Source of the DNA: Ekhidna sp.
GTDB taxonomy: Bacteria > Bacteroidota > Bacteroidia > Cytophagales > Cyclobacteriaceae
Direction of reading: 5' to 3'
NCBI GenBank assembly: GCA_013214445.1
Contig: JABSPG010000054.1
Span: 4,674 to 11,321 of the forward strand
DNA: 6,648 nucleotides
Program-made: the position numbers and the translations under genes
The notes under the pieces: model-generated
The model's input: only the letters and a program-made list of their open reading frames with translations
Databases searched by the model: none
What the model was told of the DNA's origin: nothing
Shown: piece by piece, positions 1 to 6,153 of the stretch
Position numbering within the stretch: position 1 is the first letter of the stretch
Layout of the letters: each line of letters starts with the position of its first letter

Positions 1-1804
1 GTAAGGTATCTGCTTGTTTGATGTAACACGACCTTAGAATTCTGTCCCAAGACCAGTTTTGATGGATCGGTCGTTGGCTTTTGTCTAGCTGAGCTGCAGA
101 GATTAACTCTTTGTCCAAAAAGCCATCTTGCTGCAAAAACACCTTTCTGCTCTCATCATAGGGATAGTGAATACTGTCGATGATATCCCGCCATTTCTCG
201 GATTCTGCCGTTTCAAAGTTTAGCTTCTTCAATAGCTCATCCAGTTTTTCTGTGCCACTAAATTGCTCAAGAACCTCTAGCGAGTACTTCAGCGTCCAGG
301 CAGCCATTTTATTGGTGTACCAGTTATTATTAACGTTGTTTTCGTACTCGTTTGGCCCAGTCACGCCCAACATCACATATTTCTGTCTCGCTTCACTCCA
401 GTTTACACGCTGTGCCCAGAATCTGGATATTCCAATCAATACCTCTAATCCAAAGTCAATGAGGTATTCTTCATCTCCATGGTAATTGACATAGTCATAA
501 ACGGCATAGGCGATTGCACCATTTCGATGGATTTCCTCAAAGGTGATTTCCCACTCATTGTGACACTCTTCGCCATTCATAGTCACCATTGGATACAGTG
601 CAGCTCCATTTACAAAGCCTAACTTCTCGGCATTTTCGATTGCCTTAGGCAGATGCTTGTATCTGTAGAGGAGTAGGTTTTTAGCGACTTGTTGATCAGA
701 GGTGGCAAGGTAGAATGGAAGGCAGTAGGCCTCAGTATCCCAATAGGTACTTCCTCCGTATTTCTCGCCTGTGAATCCTTTAGGACCAATATTTAATCGT
801 TCATCCTCACCAGTGTATGTTTGGTTTAGTTGGAAGATGTTGAATCTAATGCCTTGTTGCGCAGCTACATCACCCTCAATTGTGATGTCGCTCTTGTGCC
901 ATTTCTCCTCCCAAGCTTCTTTTTGCTCCTGCAGCAGTCCTGCAAAACCTATTGATTTAGCTTCCTCTACTTGCTTTTGGCATTCTTTCACAAGCTCTGC
1001 TTTAGGCAGATAGAATGAGGACACATTAGCTGCGTATTTTTCTATTTTGATCGTTTCCCCTTCCTTGACAGCAAGGGTTTCTATCACTTCTGCGTGTTTT
1101 TCGCGAGTATTAGCAGACTCTGATTTTCTATTGGAACCGCCCATGATCTCATAGGCCATACCAGTGGCAACCCAGAAATCGGTTTTTTTTGTGTTGGCGA
1201 GCACATACGTGAAGTCTGTAGTAGCATTCTGTTCCTGTTCATTCCAGAACTTTTCGTCGTAGTTGGAATCTTTATTTTTAACATCAAAGTCTACAAATAG
1301 TCCGACTTTTATTTCTCCCGAAAAGTTTAATGGAGTGACCTCATAACTTAAAGCCCCGACCTTAGAATGAGTGAGTGAGCAAAATCTTTTAGAGGTAACT
1401 TTGACCATTTTGCCACTTGGTAGCTCCGCTTGAAATGACCTTGATAGCCATCCTTCTTTCATGTTCAATTCGCGCCGGAAAGAAGTGACTTCACAATTAT
1501 GTAAATCCAGCTCCTCTTCACCAAATGTAATACTCAGACCAATCCAGTTGGCGGCATTAAGCACCTTGGCGAAGTATTCAGGATAGCCATTTTTCCACCA
1601 TCCCACTCGGGTCTTATCTGTGTAGTATACTCCAGCTAGATAGTTTCCTTGCAAAGTCTCACCCGAGTACTTTTCTTCAAAGTTTGCTCGCTGGCCGAAT
1701 ATTCCATTTCCAATACTGAAGATACTTTCAGAGATTGTGTTGAGTTTGGGGTCAAATCCTTCTTCAATGATCGACCAAGGGTCGTGCTTAACGTAATTTT
1801 TCAT
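1..1804 (-). CDS. mapA: Maltose phosphorylase, glycoside hydrolase family 65 (partial, C-terminus off the left edge)
   Basis: This cytosolic enzyme cleaves maltose with inorganic phosphate to glucose and beta-D-glucose 1-phosphate. The frame is open for 601 codons from the ATG at 1804-1802 to the window edge; family members are about 750-770 residues, so the barrel end and C-terminal sheet domain are missing. Residues about 10-270 correspond to the N-terminal beta-sandwich and residues from about 320 to the (alpha/alpha)6 barrel. The WDTE motif is at 355-358. The motif VTGPNEYENNVNNNWYTN at 481-498 carries the general acid Glu486 and is the form I associate with lactobacillar maltose phosphorylase rather than with kojibiose or trehalose phosphorylases. 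KQAD, near the phosphate site, is at 596-599. The ATG directly follows the pgmB stop, so the two are co-transcribed and probably translationally coupled. Family is certain. Maltose specificity is inferred from the motif and the pgmB partner; another alpha-glucobiose is possible. Confidence 0.9.
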   Translation of the reverse strand, partial: MKNYVKHDPWSIIEEGFDPKLNTISESIFSIGNGIFGQRANFEEKYSGETLQGNYLAGVYYTDKTRVGWWKNGYPEYFAKVLNAANWIGLSITFGEEELDLHNCEVTSFRRELNMKEGWLSRSFQAELPSGKMVKVTSKRFCSLTHSKVGALSYEVTPLNFSGEIKVGLFVDFDVKNKDSNYDEKFWNEQEQNATTDFTYVLANTKKTDFWVATGMAYEIMGGSNRKSESANTREKHAEVIETLAVKEGETIKIEKYAANVSSFYLPKAELVKECQKQVEEAKSIGFAGLLQEQKEAWEEKWHKSDITIEGDVAAQQGIRFNIFQLNQTYTGEDERLNIGPKGFTGEKYGGSTYWDTEAYCLPFYLATSDQQVAKNLLLYRYKHLPKAIENAEKLGFVNGAALYPMVTMNGEECHNEWEITFEEIHRNGAIAYAVYDYVNYHGDEEYLIDFGLEVLIGISRFWAQRVNWSEARQKYVMLGVTGPNEYENNVNNNWYTNKMAAWTLKYSLEVLEQFSGTEKLDELLKKLNFETAESEKWRDIIDSIHYPYDESRKVFLQQDGFLDKELISAAQLDKSQRPIHQNWSWDRILRSCYIKQADTL

Positions 1805-2455
1805 TTAAGAGTGGGTTAGTAGTAATAGGGTAAATTCTTTCATGCTGGGTATAACCACATCAGCTTCTCCAAGGATATCCTTCTCTCCAATTCCAATGCA
1901 GTGCATACCTCCTTTTTTTGCAGCTTCTACTCCGGCAGATGCATCTTCAACCACAGTGCATAGTTTGGCGTCTAGCCCTAATTTCTCAGCAGCCTGGAGA
2001 AAGACTTCAGGGTCAGGTTTGGAGTTTTTGATGTGATTGCCATCTACGATCACGTCGAATTCTTTGGTAAGCCCAATGGCTTCAAGGATCCGAGTTGCGT
2101 TTTTGCTGGAAGAGCCAATAGCCGCAGCAATGTTGTTTTCTTTTAAAAGAGCAAGAGCGTCCATCACACCGGGAAGGATATCTTCTCTTGTCATTTTTGA
2201 AATGATGGAGACATAGCGATCATTCTTTTTGGTGATTAACTCTGCTATCTGATCCTCAGGTAGCGAAACTCCCCCAATTTCTAGGATCCGATTCATAGAT
2301 TCTACCCTACTTACCCCTTTTAGTTGTTCATTGTCTTCTTCAGTGAAGTCTATATTCAACTCGTCGGTAATTGTCTTCCACGATACGAAGTGAGCAGGCA
2401 CTGTGTCCACGATCACTCCATCAAGATCAAAAATGCAGGCTTTTTTGAGGGGCAC
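1805..2455 (-). CDS. pgmB: Beta-phosphoglucomutase (HAD superfamily)
   Basis: The enzyme converts beta-glucose 1-phosphate to glucose 6-phosphate, feeding the product of the adjacent phosphorylase into glycolysis. The 216-residue length is typical. HAD motif I, DLDGVIVDT, is at 10-18, with nucleophile Asp10 and acid/base Asp12. The cap domain (about 19-90) has His22, Trp26 and Arg50 in KGVSR, plus Lys77-Asn78, all matching substrate-contact positions of the Lactococcus lactis enzyme. Motif II is GSSSKN at 114-119, motif III is Lys146 in SKPDP, and motif IV is Glu170-Asp171 in VEDASAG. The start is GTG at 2455-2453: an in-frame TAA lies four codons upstream and no ATG occurs before motif I. 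No Shine-Dalgarno sequence is visible, which is common in Bacteroidota. The stop codon abuts the phosphorylase ATG. Generic HAD phosphatase is the only real alternative, and the cap residues and neighbour argue against it. Confidence 0.95.
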   Translation of the reverse strand: MPLKKACIFDLDGVIVDTVPAHFVSWKTITDELNIDFTEEDNEQLKGVSRVESMNRILEIGGVSLPEDQIAELITKKNDRYVSIISKMTREDILPGVMDALALLKENNIAAAIGSSSKNATRILEAIGLTKEFDVIVDGNHIKNSKPDPEVFLQAAEKLGLDAKLCTVVEDASAGVEAAKKGGMHCIGIGEKDILGEADVVIPSMKEFTLLLLTHS

Positions 2456-2780
2456 GCTGATGTTTAGTTATGTTGTCAAAGTAGTGCTCTTATCCTCGAC
2501 CTTTTCGTTTACCATTTAAATAAAAGAGCTACTGAGGGTAAGATGGATAGCAAAACTATCGTACTAGACAAACAATCCCTGAGTAAGGACCAAGAATCAC
2601 CGAAAACGATTGAATCCCCTTTTTGATACCTCAGAGGCTGTTTTTGATGTGAATTTGGAAATTTTTTTTCTAGCTTTTTGAGGATTTAAGCTCGTCAATG
2701 TTCGAGGTGACCATACGTTTGACCCCAGGTTCTTCTCTTGGAAAACTGAAGTGCTTTCCTTCGGTTGTGATGGATAAAGG
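2456..2780. other. Gene-free intergenic stretch upstream of pgmB
   Basis: This stretch separates the pgmB start from the TerB-like remnant. The part nearest pgmB (2456-2560) holds the leader and the candidate promoter. The part at 2670-2780 is the bulk of a stop-free minus-strand run of 48 codons (2816-2673, stop 2672-2670) that I cannot assign. Both strands are open between about 2700 and 2820, and the plus strand has a 41-codon ATG frame from 2698 with no recognisable product. I see no tRNA, convincing terminator or tandem repeat. An A/T-rich run (T8 on the plus strand near 2662-2669) is not preceded by a useful stem. Confidence 0.6.
2546..2560 (-). promoter_or_regulatory. Putative promoter -7 element of pgmB inside an inverted repeat
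   Basis: On the minus strand 2558-2551 reads TAGTTTTG, a full match to the Bacteroidota -7 consensus TAnnTTTG. It lies inside a 5-bp inverted repeat, GATAG-ttttg-CTATC. Transcription would begin near 2544 and give a leader of about 90 nt before the pgmB GTG. The usual -33 TTG is not at ideal spacing: the nearest TTG is 14 nt upstream, closer than the usual 17-23. The inverted repeat could be an operator or chance. There is no run of T after it, so it is not a terminator. Confidence 0.4.
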
Positions 2781-2955
2781 GGGCTCTAAGACGACTTCCT
2801 TATGTGATGGAAGATTCTACTAAAAGTTGGTGGTTTGCTTCAGGTTTGCTTTGAATAATGCAAGATAGAAAACCAATTGCTTTATCCTCTAAACTAATGA
2901 TTCCTACAATTTTGTGCAGGATTGAATTTCGTTGTGGAATCCTTTTCGGTTTACC
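2781..2955 (-). pseudogene. Decayed 3' fragment of a third TerB-like gene
   Basis: Read on the minus strand, this DNA matches the C-terminal half of the intact gene at 2983-3480. The block 2864-2893 is identical to 3068-3097 at 28 of 30 bases. It encodes NEIQSC, then, after a 1-nt deletion near 2910-2915 relative to the intact copy, a stretch including LEDKAIGFLS; 17 of 25 residues there equal the intact protein. A 1-nt insertion near 2834-2836 shifts the frame again, followed by two TAG codons at 2822-2817. Weak similarity continues to where the intact copy stops. About 100 N-terminal residues, including the first DG motif, have no counterpart, and no start codon is present. It lies immediately downstream of the intact copy, so it looks like a tandem duplicate that was truncated and then drifted. 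It is closer to the first intact copy than to the second. Confidence 0.85.
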
Positions 2956-2982
2956 CAATACGTGTCTAAAGGGAAATCTCTT

Positions 2983-3480
2983 TTAAGATTCTATCAAGTA
3001 TTTCCGCATACGATGGTTAATTCTACCAAGGTTGGTGGTTGCATCGGGATTACTTTCAATGATTCCTGATAGAAAACCAATAGCTTTATCCTCAAAACCA
3101 AGAATTCCTGCAATTTTTTCGCAGTACTTAATTTCACTAAGGACTACTTTACCATCTACTTTCATGAGTTTGACCACATAGACCAGAATATCTACTTTCT
3201 GATCAAAGGTGAGCTCCTCTGCCAATTCTCTAGCCTTGCTTTTATGCTGCAGTAGATCCTTTAGTTGATTCGAAGATATTCCTTCTAAATCAGCAATTCT
3301 CTTTATGAATTGCTTTTCTGACTTATCAAACTCTCCATCTGACTGAGCTATCCCTACAAGTGCTTTGAATTTAAACTCCTGATCCACTCTATAATCTATT
3401 TTGAATCTATTAGCCCCCTTACGCAACTCCATTGGAAAGGGGGAGCCATGCAATGCTGTATTTTGAATGCCTGTCTTCAT
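2983..3480 (-). CDS. TerB-like (tellurite-resistance-B fold) helical protein, copy 1
   Basis: This is a predicted soluble, all-helical protein of 165 residues. It has two related half-motifs: IAQSDGEFDKSE at about 44-55, followed by a helix ending in GIS, and LMKVDGKVVLSE at about 105-116, followed by IAGILGF. A DG followed by an acidic or S-E helix is typical of the TerB / DjlA N-terminal superfamily, whose Asp residues can bind metal. There is no signal peptide or membrane segment. I chose the ATG at 3480-3478; a TTG directly before it (3483) is less likely, and an ATG at 3432-3430 is possible because the first 30 residues are not conserved with copy 2 and overlap a GC-rich hairpin. It lies 19 bp after copy 2 and should be co-transcribed with it. 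TerB-like proteins occur in stress and membrane-associated complexes; the specific role here is unknown. There is no terZ, terC or terD neighbour, so tellurite resistance is not implied. Confidence 0.75.
   Translation of the reverse strand: MKTGIQNTALHGSPFPMELRKGANRFKIDYRVDQEFKFKALVGIAQSDGEFDKSEKQFIKRIADLEGISSNQLKDLLQHKSKARELAEELTFDQKVDILVYVVKLMKVDGKVVLSEIKYCEKIAGILGFEDKAIGFLSGIIESNPDATTNLGRINHRMRKYLIES
3414..3443. repeat. GC-rich inverted repeat over the 5' end of TerB-like copy 1
   Basis: CCCCCTT at 3414-3420 and AAGGGGG at 3437-3443 form a perfect 7-bp stem with a 16-nt loop that contains the small palindrome TCCAATGGA. It sits within the first 23 codons of copy 1, and the alternative ATG at 3432-3430 is in the loop. 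In this A/T-rich region it stands out in composition. It resembles the dispersed CCCCC/GGGGG palindromes seen in many Bacteroidota intergenic regions, which is inference. A related minus-strand CCCCCTTT lies at 2783-2776, at the end of the remnant. Confidence 0.5.
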
Positions 3481-3499
3481 CAATTATAAGTAAAGAAAG

Positions 3500-3910
3500 T
3501 TAAGCAACATAATTCCTCATCTGACTTTCAATGCGACTCCAGTTTGGTTGCACATCCTTGTCGTTGTATATGATTTTAGACAGAAATCCAATTGATTTGG
3601 AGTCAAATCCAAACATGTTTGCAATCATTTCGCAGAAGCGAATTTCACTCAAGAAAACCTGACCATCGGCCTTCATCACTCGGACAAGATCTGTCAGTAT
3701 TTCAATTTTTCCTTCAAAGTCAGTTTGAAGTGAAATTGGCTCATGATTACCTTTGTTCTGAAGTTCTTCTTGAACTATAGTTTCAAGCTCTTCACTATTC
3801 ACATTGTGAATTTTTGCATACTCCTGAATGAACTCCTGTTCAGAAGCTTCATACAAATTATCCACCAACGCAAGGCGGATCATCATCCTAAATTTTTCAA
3901 GTCTTTTCAT
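3500..3910 (-). CDS. TerB-like helical protein, copy 2
   Basis: A predicted soluble helical protein of 136 residues, paralogous to copy 1. Over the C-terminal 68 residues the two share 34 identities by hand alignment, including MKADGQVFLSE at about 79-89 (copy 1: MKVDGKVVLSE), the IA..GF helix, and SIGFLSKII. The first half-motif is degenerate: the position of the first DG reads VDN, so only the second putative metal-binding DG remains. The frame can extend to ATG 3976, but the added 22 residues (a hydrophobic, Cys-containing stretch) have no counterpart in copy 1. I choose ATG 3910 because of the purine-rich site just upstream; the extension could otherwise be misread as a signal anchor. It lies 103 bp downstream of the ATPase stop and 19 bp upstream of copy 1, same strand. 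A weak -7-like TTCATTTG at 3937-3930 leaves open a separate promoter for the TerB-like pair. Function unknown. Confidence 0.75.
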   Translation of the reverse strand: MKRLEKFRMMIRLALVDNLYEASEQEFIQEYAKIHNVNSEELETIVQEELQNKGNHEPISLQTDFEGKIEILTDLVRVMKADGQVFLSEIRFCEMIANMFGFDSKSIGFLSKIIYNDKDVQPNWSRIESQMRNYVA

Positions 3911-3917
3911 AAAATAA

Positions 3918-3926
3918 TCTCTTTCT
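3918..3926 (-). promoter_or_regulatory. Ribosome-binding-like purine stretch deciding the start of TerB-like copy 2
   Basis: The minus strand reads AGAAAGAGA, ending 7 nt before ATG 3910-3908. The longer in-frame ATG at 3976 has only GTTAAAA-type sequence upstream and no such site. This favours the 136-residue protein. The match to the anti-SD sequence is partial, and Bacteroidota often initiate without one, so this is supporting evidence only. Confidence 0.45.
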
Positions 3927-4013
3927 ATACAAATGAACGGATAACACAATGCGCTGTAAATCAGTATTTTTAACAAAAAAATCTAAGCTTTATGACTAGA
4001 GAGGTCTAAGGTT

Positions 4014-4703
4014 TCAATTGTTAAAGTATTCACCTAAATTTTTGATGGTTTCGTCGTTTACTGGAACGTCATACTTTATGCGACCACTTTCTACTAAAAT
4101 CACTCTATCACATGACTCTGCTATGTTTTGAAGATTATGACTGGAGACAATCACAGACCGTCCTTGTTCTTTTTGAGATCTGATTAGCTTTCTAAGCTTC
4201 GCCTGTGAGGTTGGATCAATGTGAGCAAACGGCTCATCCAAAATCATGTATTTCGGTTCTCCGGCAAGAAGGGATAAAACTCCTATTCTTACCTTAGTGC
4301 CAGTCGATAGGTCGCGGATGTATTTTTTGCTCTCTTCAATATCTTGGTTGCAAAATTCTGAATACCTATCCATTAACTCTTCAACCCCAAAAGCAGAATG
4401 TTTCATTTCTAAAACGAACTTTAGATACTCTTTTGGTTTGAGAAATTCGATGAGAAATGATTCGTCAATAAAGGCATTTATGCTAGACTGCCAGTCTTTC
4501 GAATCATGCAAATCGTTGCCATCAATTTCTATTAGTCCTTCATCAGGCTTTATGAGATCCAGTATTGATTTAAACAAGGTAGTCTTACCTGCTCCATTGT
4601 TTCCAACAATTCCTATGCACTCTGCTGGGTGCATCGTTAAATCGGAGATCTCAATGGCCATTTTACCATTAAAGGATTTTTTCAGATTTCGGATTTTTAT
4701 CAT
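4014..4703 (-). CDS. ABC transporter ATP-binding protein (ABC-2 type partner of the DUF5687-like permease)
   Basis: This 229-residue nucleotide-binding subunit powers the membrane protein encoded just before it. Walker A GNNGAGKTT is at 34-42, a signature motif LSTGTK at 132-137, Walker B YMILDEP at 152-158 with catalytic Glu157, the D-loop HIDPTS at 161-166 and the switch His189 in SSHN. The whole NBD is present at the length usual for single-domain exporter-type ATPases such as CcmA/NatA-like proteins. Two positions depart from the classical form: the signature lacks the second Gly and Gln of LSGGQ, and the Q-loop region (FIDESFL, 78-84) has Asp/Glu instead of Gln. Both are often seen in ATPases of this ABC-2-like group, so activity is still expected. 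Its ATG overlaps the permease stop as ATGA (4703-4700), implying translational coupling. Substrate unknown; no solute-binding protein is nearby, which fits export or membrane remodelling rather than uptake. Confidence 0.95.
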   Translation of the reverse strand: MIKIRNLKKSFNGKMAIEISDLTMHPAECIGIVGNNGAGKTTLFKSILDLIKPDEGLIEIDGNDLHDSKDWQSSINAFIDESFLIEFLKPKEYLKFVLEMKHSAFGVEELMDRYSEFCNQDIEESKKYIRDLSTGTKVRIGVLSLLAGEPKYMILDEPFAHIDPTSQAKLRKLIRSQKEQGRSVIVSSHNLQNIAESCDRVILVESGRIKYDVPVNDETIKNLGEYFNN

Positions 4704-6085
4704 GATTTAAAGCTTTGAGACAGGTGGTATTTCCTCTTTTGTAATGATCTATTGATTGCTGCGATAATTGGTTCCTTGAAAAGCCAGCCGACAATTCCCA
4801 CAACTCCCAGGCAAAGTGGCTGGGAAGAATCAAACCAGACACCAACTACTCCATAGATGACTATTGGCACTATGATGATAAGGATGGAGCTTACTAAGAT
4901 CGGCCCTGTGATCATTCCCTGATAGTTGGCTAAGATGCTATCAGTCAAATCTATTTTGGTATCATGAAACGAAGATCTGTAGAGCACAATGGGTATTGTA
5001 ACACCAATGTTGAACAATAGGGCACTCATGACATAAGTGATGCTGATACCCTTGAAAAAGGCGACTGTAGCAAGCAAAAGTGTCCCAGCAATGCTTATCA
5101 TCGAGTAGAAATTCCATCTGGCGTGAAGGAATTTTTTCATATCTGTTCCTGACAATAGGAAATCAAAAAATGCTCCCTCCCATCCATATGAATAGATTCC
5201 ATGCTGTAAAAGAAAGAATCCACTGACCAACAAACCATACAATACAAAGACATCCACAGATGCAAGCATGTCGTTGTAGATAGGTAGTAGTATCAGTGCG
5301 ATAATCCCGAAGATCAAATTGCTCCTAGTTCTTTTGTTTCTGATGAGTAAGCTCCATTCTAGTTGGAAAAACGGATTTTTAAAACTGATGACAGGGAGAT
5401 AGTCCATTAGGTCTTTTGCTTCCCTGATTTCATAATTTCTAGCCTCGACATAGGACTTTACAGCTCGATGGGCTAGTAAAGCTGCGATCAGCACTACTGA
5501 AATAGAGAACCAAGGATTCATTTGGATTTTAGCAAGGAATGCCATTGAACCATAGTATTCGAAAAAAACCAATGAACATAAAAAAGAAGCTATCGCTACC
5601 CTCCAAACTCTTGAGCCAAACTGTACCACTAGCCCTGTGAAGTGATTTGCTAACCATATTAGTGCAATTGAGAGTGCGACTTGCCAATCAAACCATTCGT
5701 AGGCCTTGAGGACAATCGCTATCAAAGTTGTGAAGAGTGCTAAAGGTATAATACCGAACAGGGAAGTAAACAGATACTGCATAGAAAGTTCCGAAGAAGG
5801 AGGATACCATAGCAGATAGTACTTCAGTTTGGGGTTTGGTCTTTTGAAAACAATTCTGAGTAACAGATCAAGAAAGACATATAGTACTAAGAAGAGTGAA
5901 TGTGAAGATTCAGAATCTTTAAAGACAAGGCCAATGGACTTAGCATATGCATCAATTTCTGGATAATTGAGAACCGCGAATGATCCAAAAATCAAGGCAA
6001 GTAACGCAAATGCTAGGACCTCTCCATCAAAAGATGGATTTCGCAAGATTGATTGGAAGTGATGTCGTATATAGAAAAACCTCAT
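4700..6085 (-). CDS. DUF5687-like polytopic membrane protein, probable ABC transporter permease
   Basis: A 461-residue integral inner-membrane protein with about 12 predicted helices, near residues 23-39, 62-80, 104-127, 135-153, 162-178, 191-206, 256-270, 277-296, 327-345, 348-369, 391-415 and 423-437. A charged cytoplasmic loop (about 207-255) divides two six-helix halves. The segment YGWEGAFFDFLLSG at 300-313, followed by a basic FLHARWNFY, matches the pattern I recall from Bacteroidota DUF5687 proteins (..SWES.YFD.L.......YL.AKYY..). The N-terminus, with a basic RHHFQSILRNP amphipathic start before the first helix, also fits. The family is usually encoded with an ABC ATPase, as here, so it is likely the permease of an ABC-2-like transporter. 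Start ATG 6085 is the first in the divergent intergenic region. It is the first gene of the minus-strand cluster and overlaps the ATPase start by 4 nt. Transported substrate and direction are unknown; assignment to the DUF is from memory of the motif. Confidence 0.85.
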   Translation of the reverse strand: MRFFYIRHHFQSILRNPSFDGEVLAFALLALIFGSFAVLNYPEIDAYAKSIGLVFKDSESSHSLFLVLYVFLDLLLRIVFKRPNPKLKYYLLWYPPSSELSMQYLFTSLFGIIPLALFTTLIAIVLKAYEWFDWQVALSIALIWLANHFTGLVVQFGSRVWRVAIASFLCSLVFFEYYGSMAFLAKIQMNPWFSISVVLIAALLAHRAVKSYVEARNYEIREAKDLMDYLPVISFKNPFFQLEWSLLIRNKRTRSNLIFGIIALILLPIYNDMLASVDVFVLYGLLVSGFFLLQHGIYSYGWEGAFFDFLLSGTDMKKFLHARWNFYSMISIAGTLLLATVAFFKGISITYVMSALLFNIGVTIPIVLYRSSFHDTKIDLTDSILANYQGMITGPILVSSILIIIVPIVIYGVVGVWFDSSQPLCLGVVGIVGWLFKEPIIAAINRSLQKRKYHLSQSFKS

Positions 6086-6153
6086 TCAGGTTCTGTTTTA
6101 AAGTTATAATGGTTCTCCGTTAGTATCATTGCATTCGAAAAAATTACAACGGC
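6086..6153. promoter_or_regulatory. Divergent intergenic region carrying promoters for tpiA and the transporter cluster
   Basis: Only 68 bp separate two oppositely oriented starts, so both promoters must lie here or overlap the genes. Candidate -7 elements match TAnnTTTG at 7 of 8 positions: TATCATTG at 6124-6131 for tpiA, and TAACTTTA on the minus strand (6106-6099) for the permease. Neither has a convincing -33 TTG at the right distance. A TATAAT-like sequence is at 6105-6110. No clear Shine-Dalgarno site precedes either gene; tpiA has an A-rich leader. Confidence 0.35.

Noticed and set aside
1084..1287. Antisense open frames on either strand within the phosphorylase, pgmB, TerB-like, ATPase and permease genes.
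   Set aside because: They overlap strongly supported genes in other frames, have no recognisable domains, and are expected shadows.
2673..2694. AGCTT/AAGCT inverted repeat near an A/T tract, as a terminator of the TerB-like cluster.
   Set aside because: A 5-bp stem; on the minus strand it is followed by A's, not T's, and on the plus strand the T run precedes it.
2698..2823. Plus-strand 41-codon ATG frame in the intergenic region.
   Set aside because: It overlaps the TerB-like remnant and the minus-strand open run, and has no recognisable product or ribosome-binding site.
2983..3976. Reading the TerB-like pair as a tellurite-resistance operon.
   Set aside because: No TerC, TerD/E/Z or TerA-like gene is present, and TerB-fold domains occur in many unrelated contexts.
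3965..4013. Possible terminator between the ATPase and TerB-like copy 2 (T7 on the minus strand at 3981-3975).
   Set aside because: The only stem before the T run is a 4-bp TCTA/TAGA pairing with a long loop, too weak to call.
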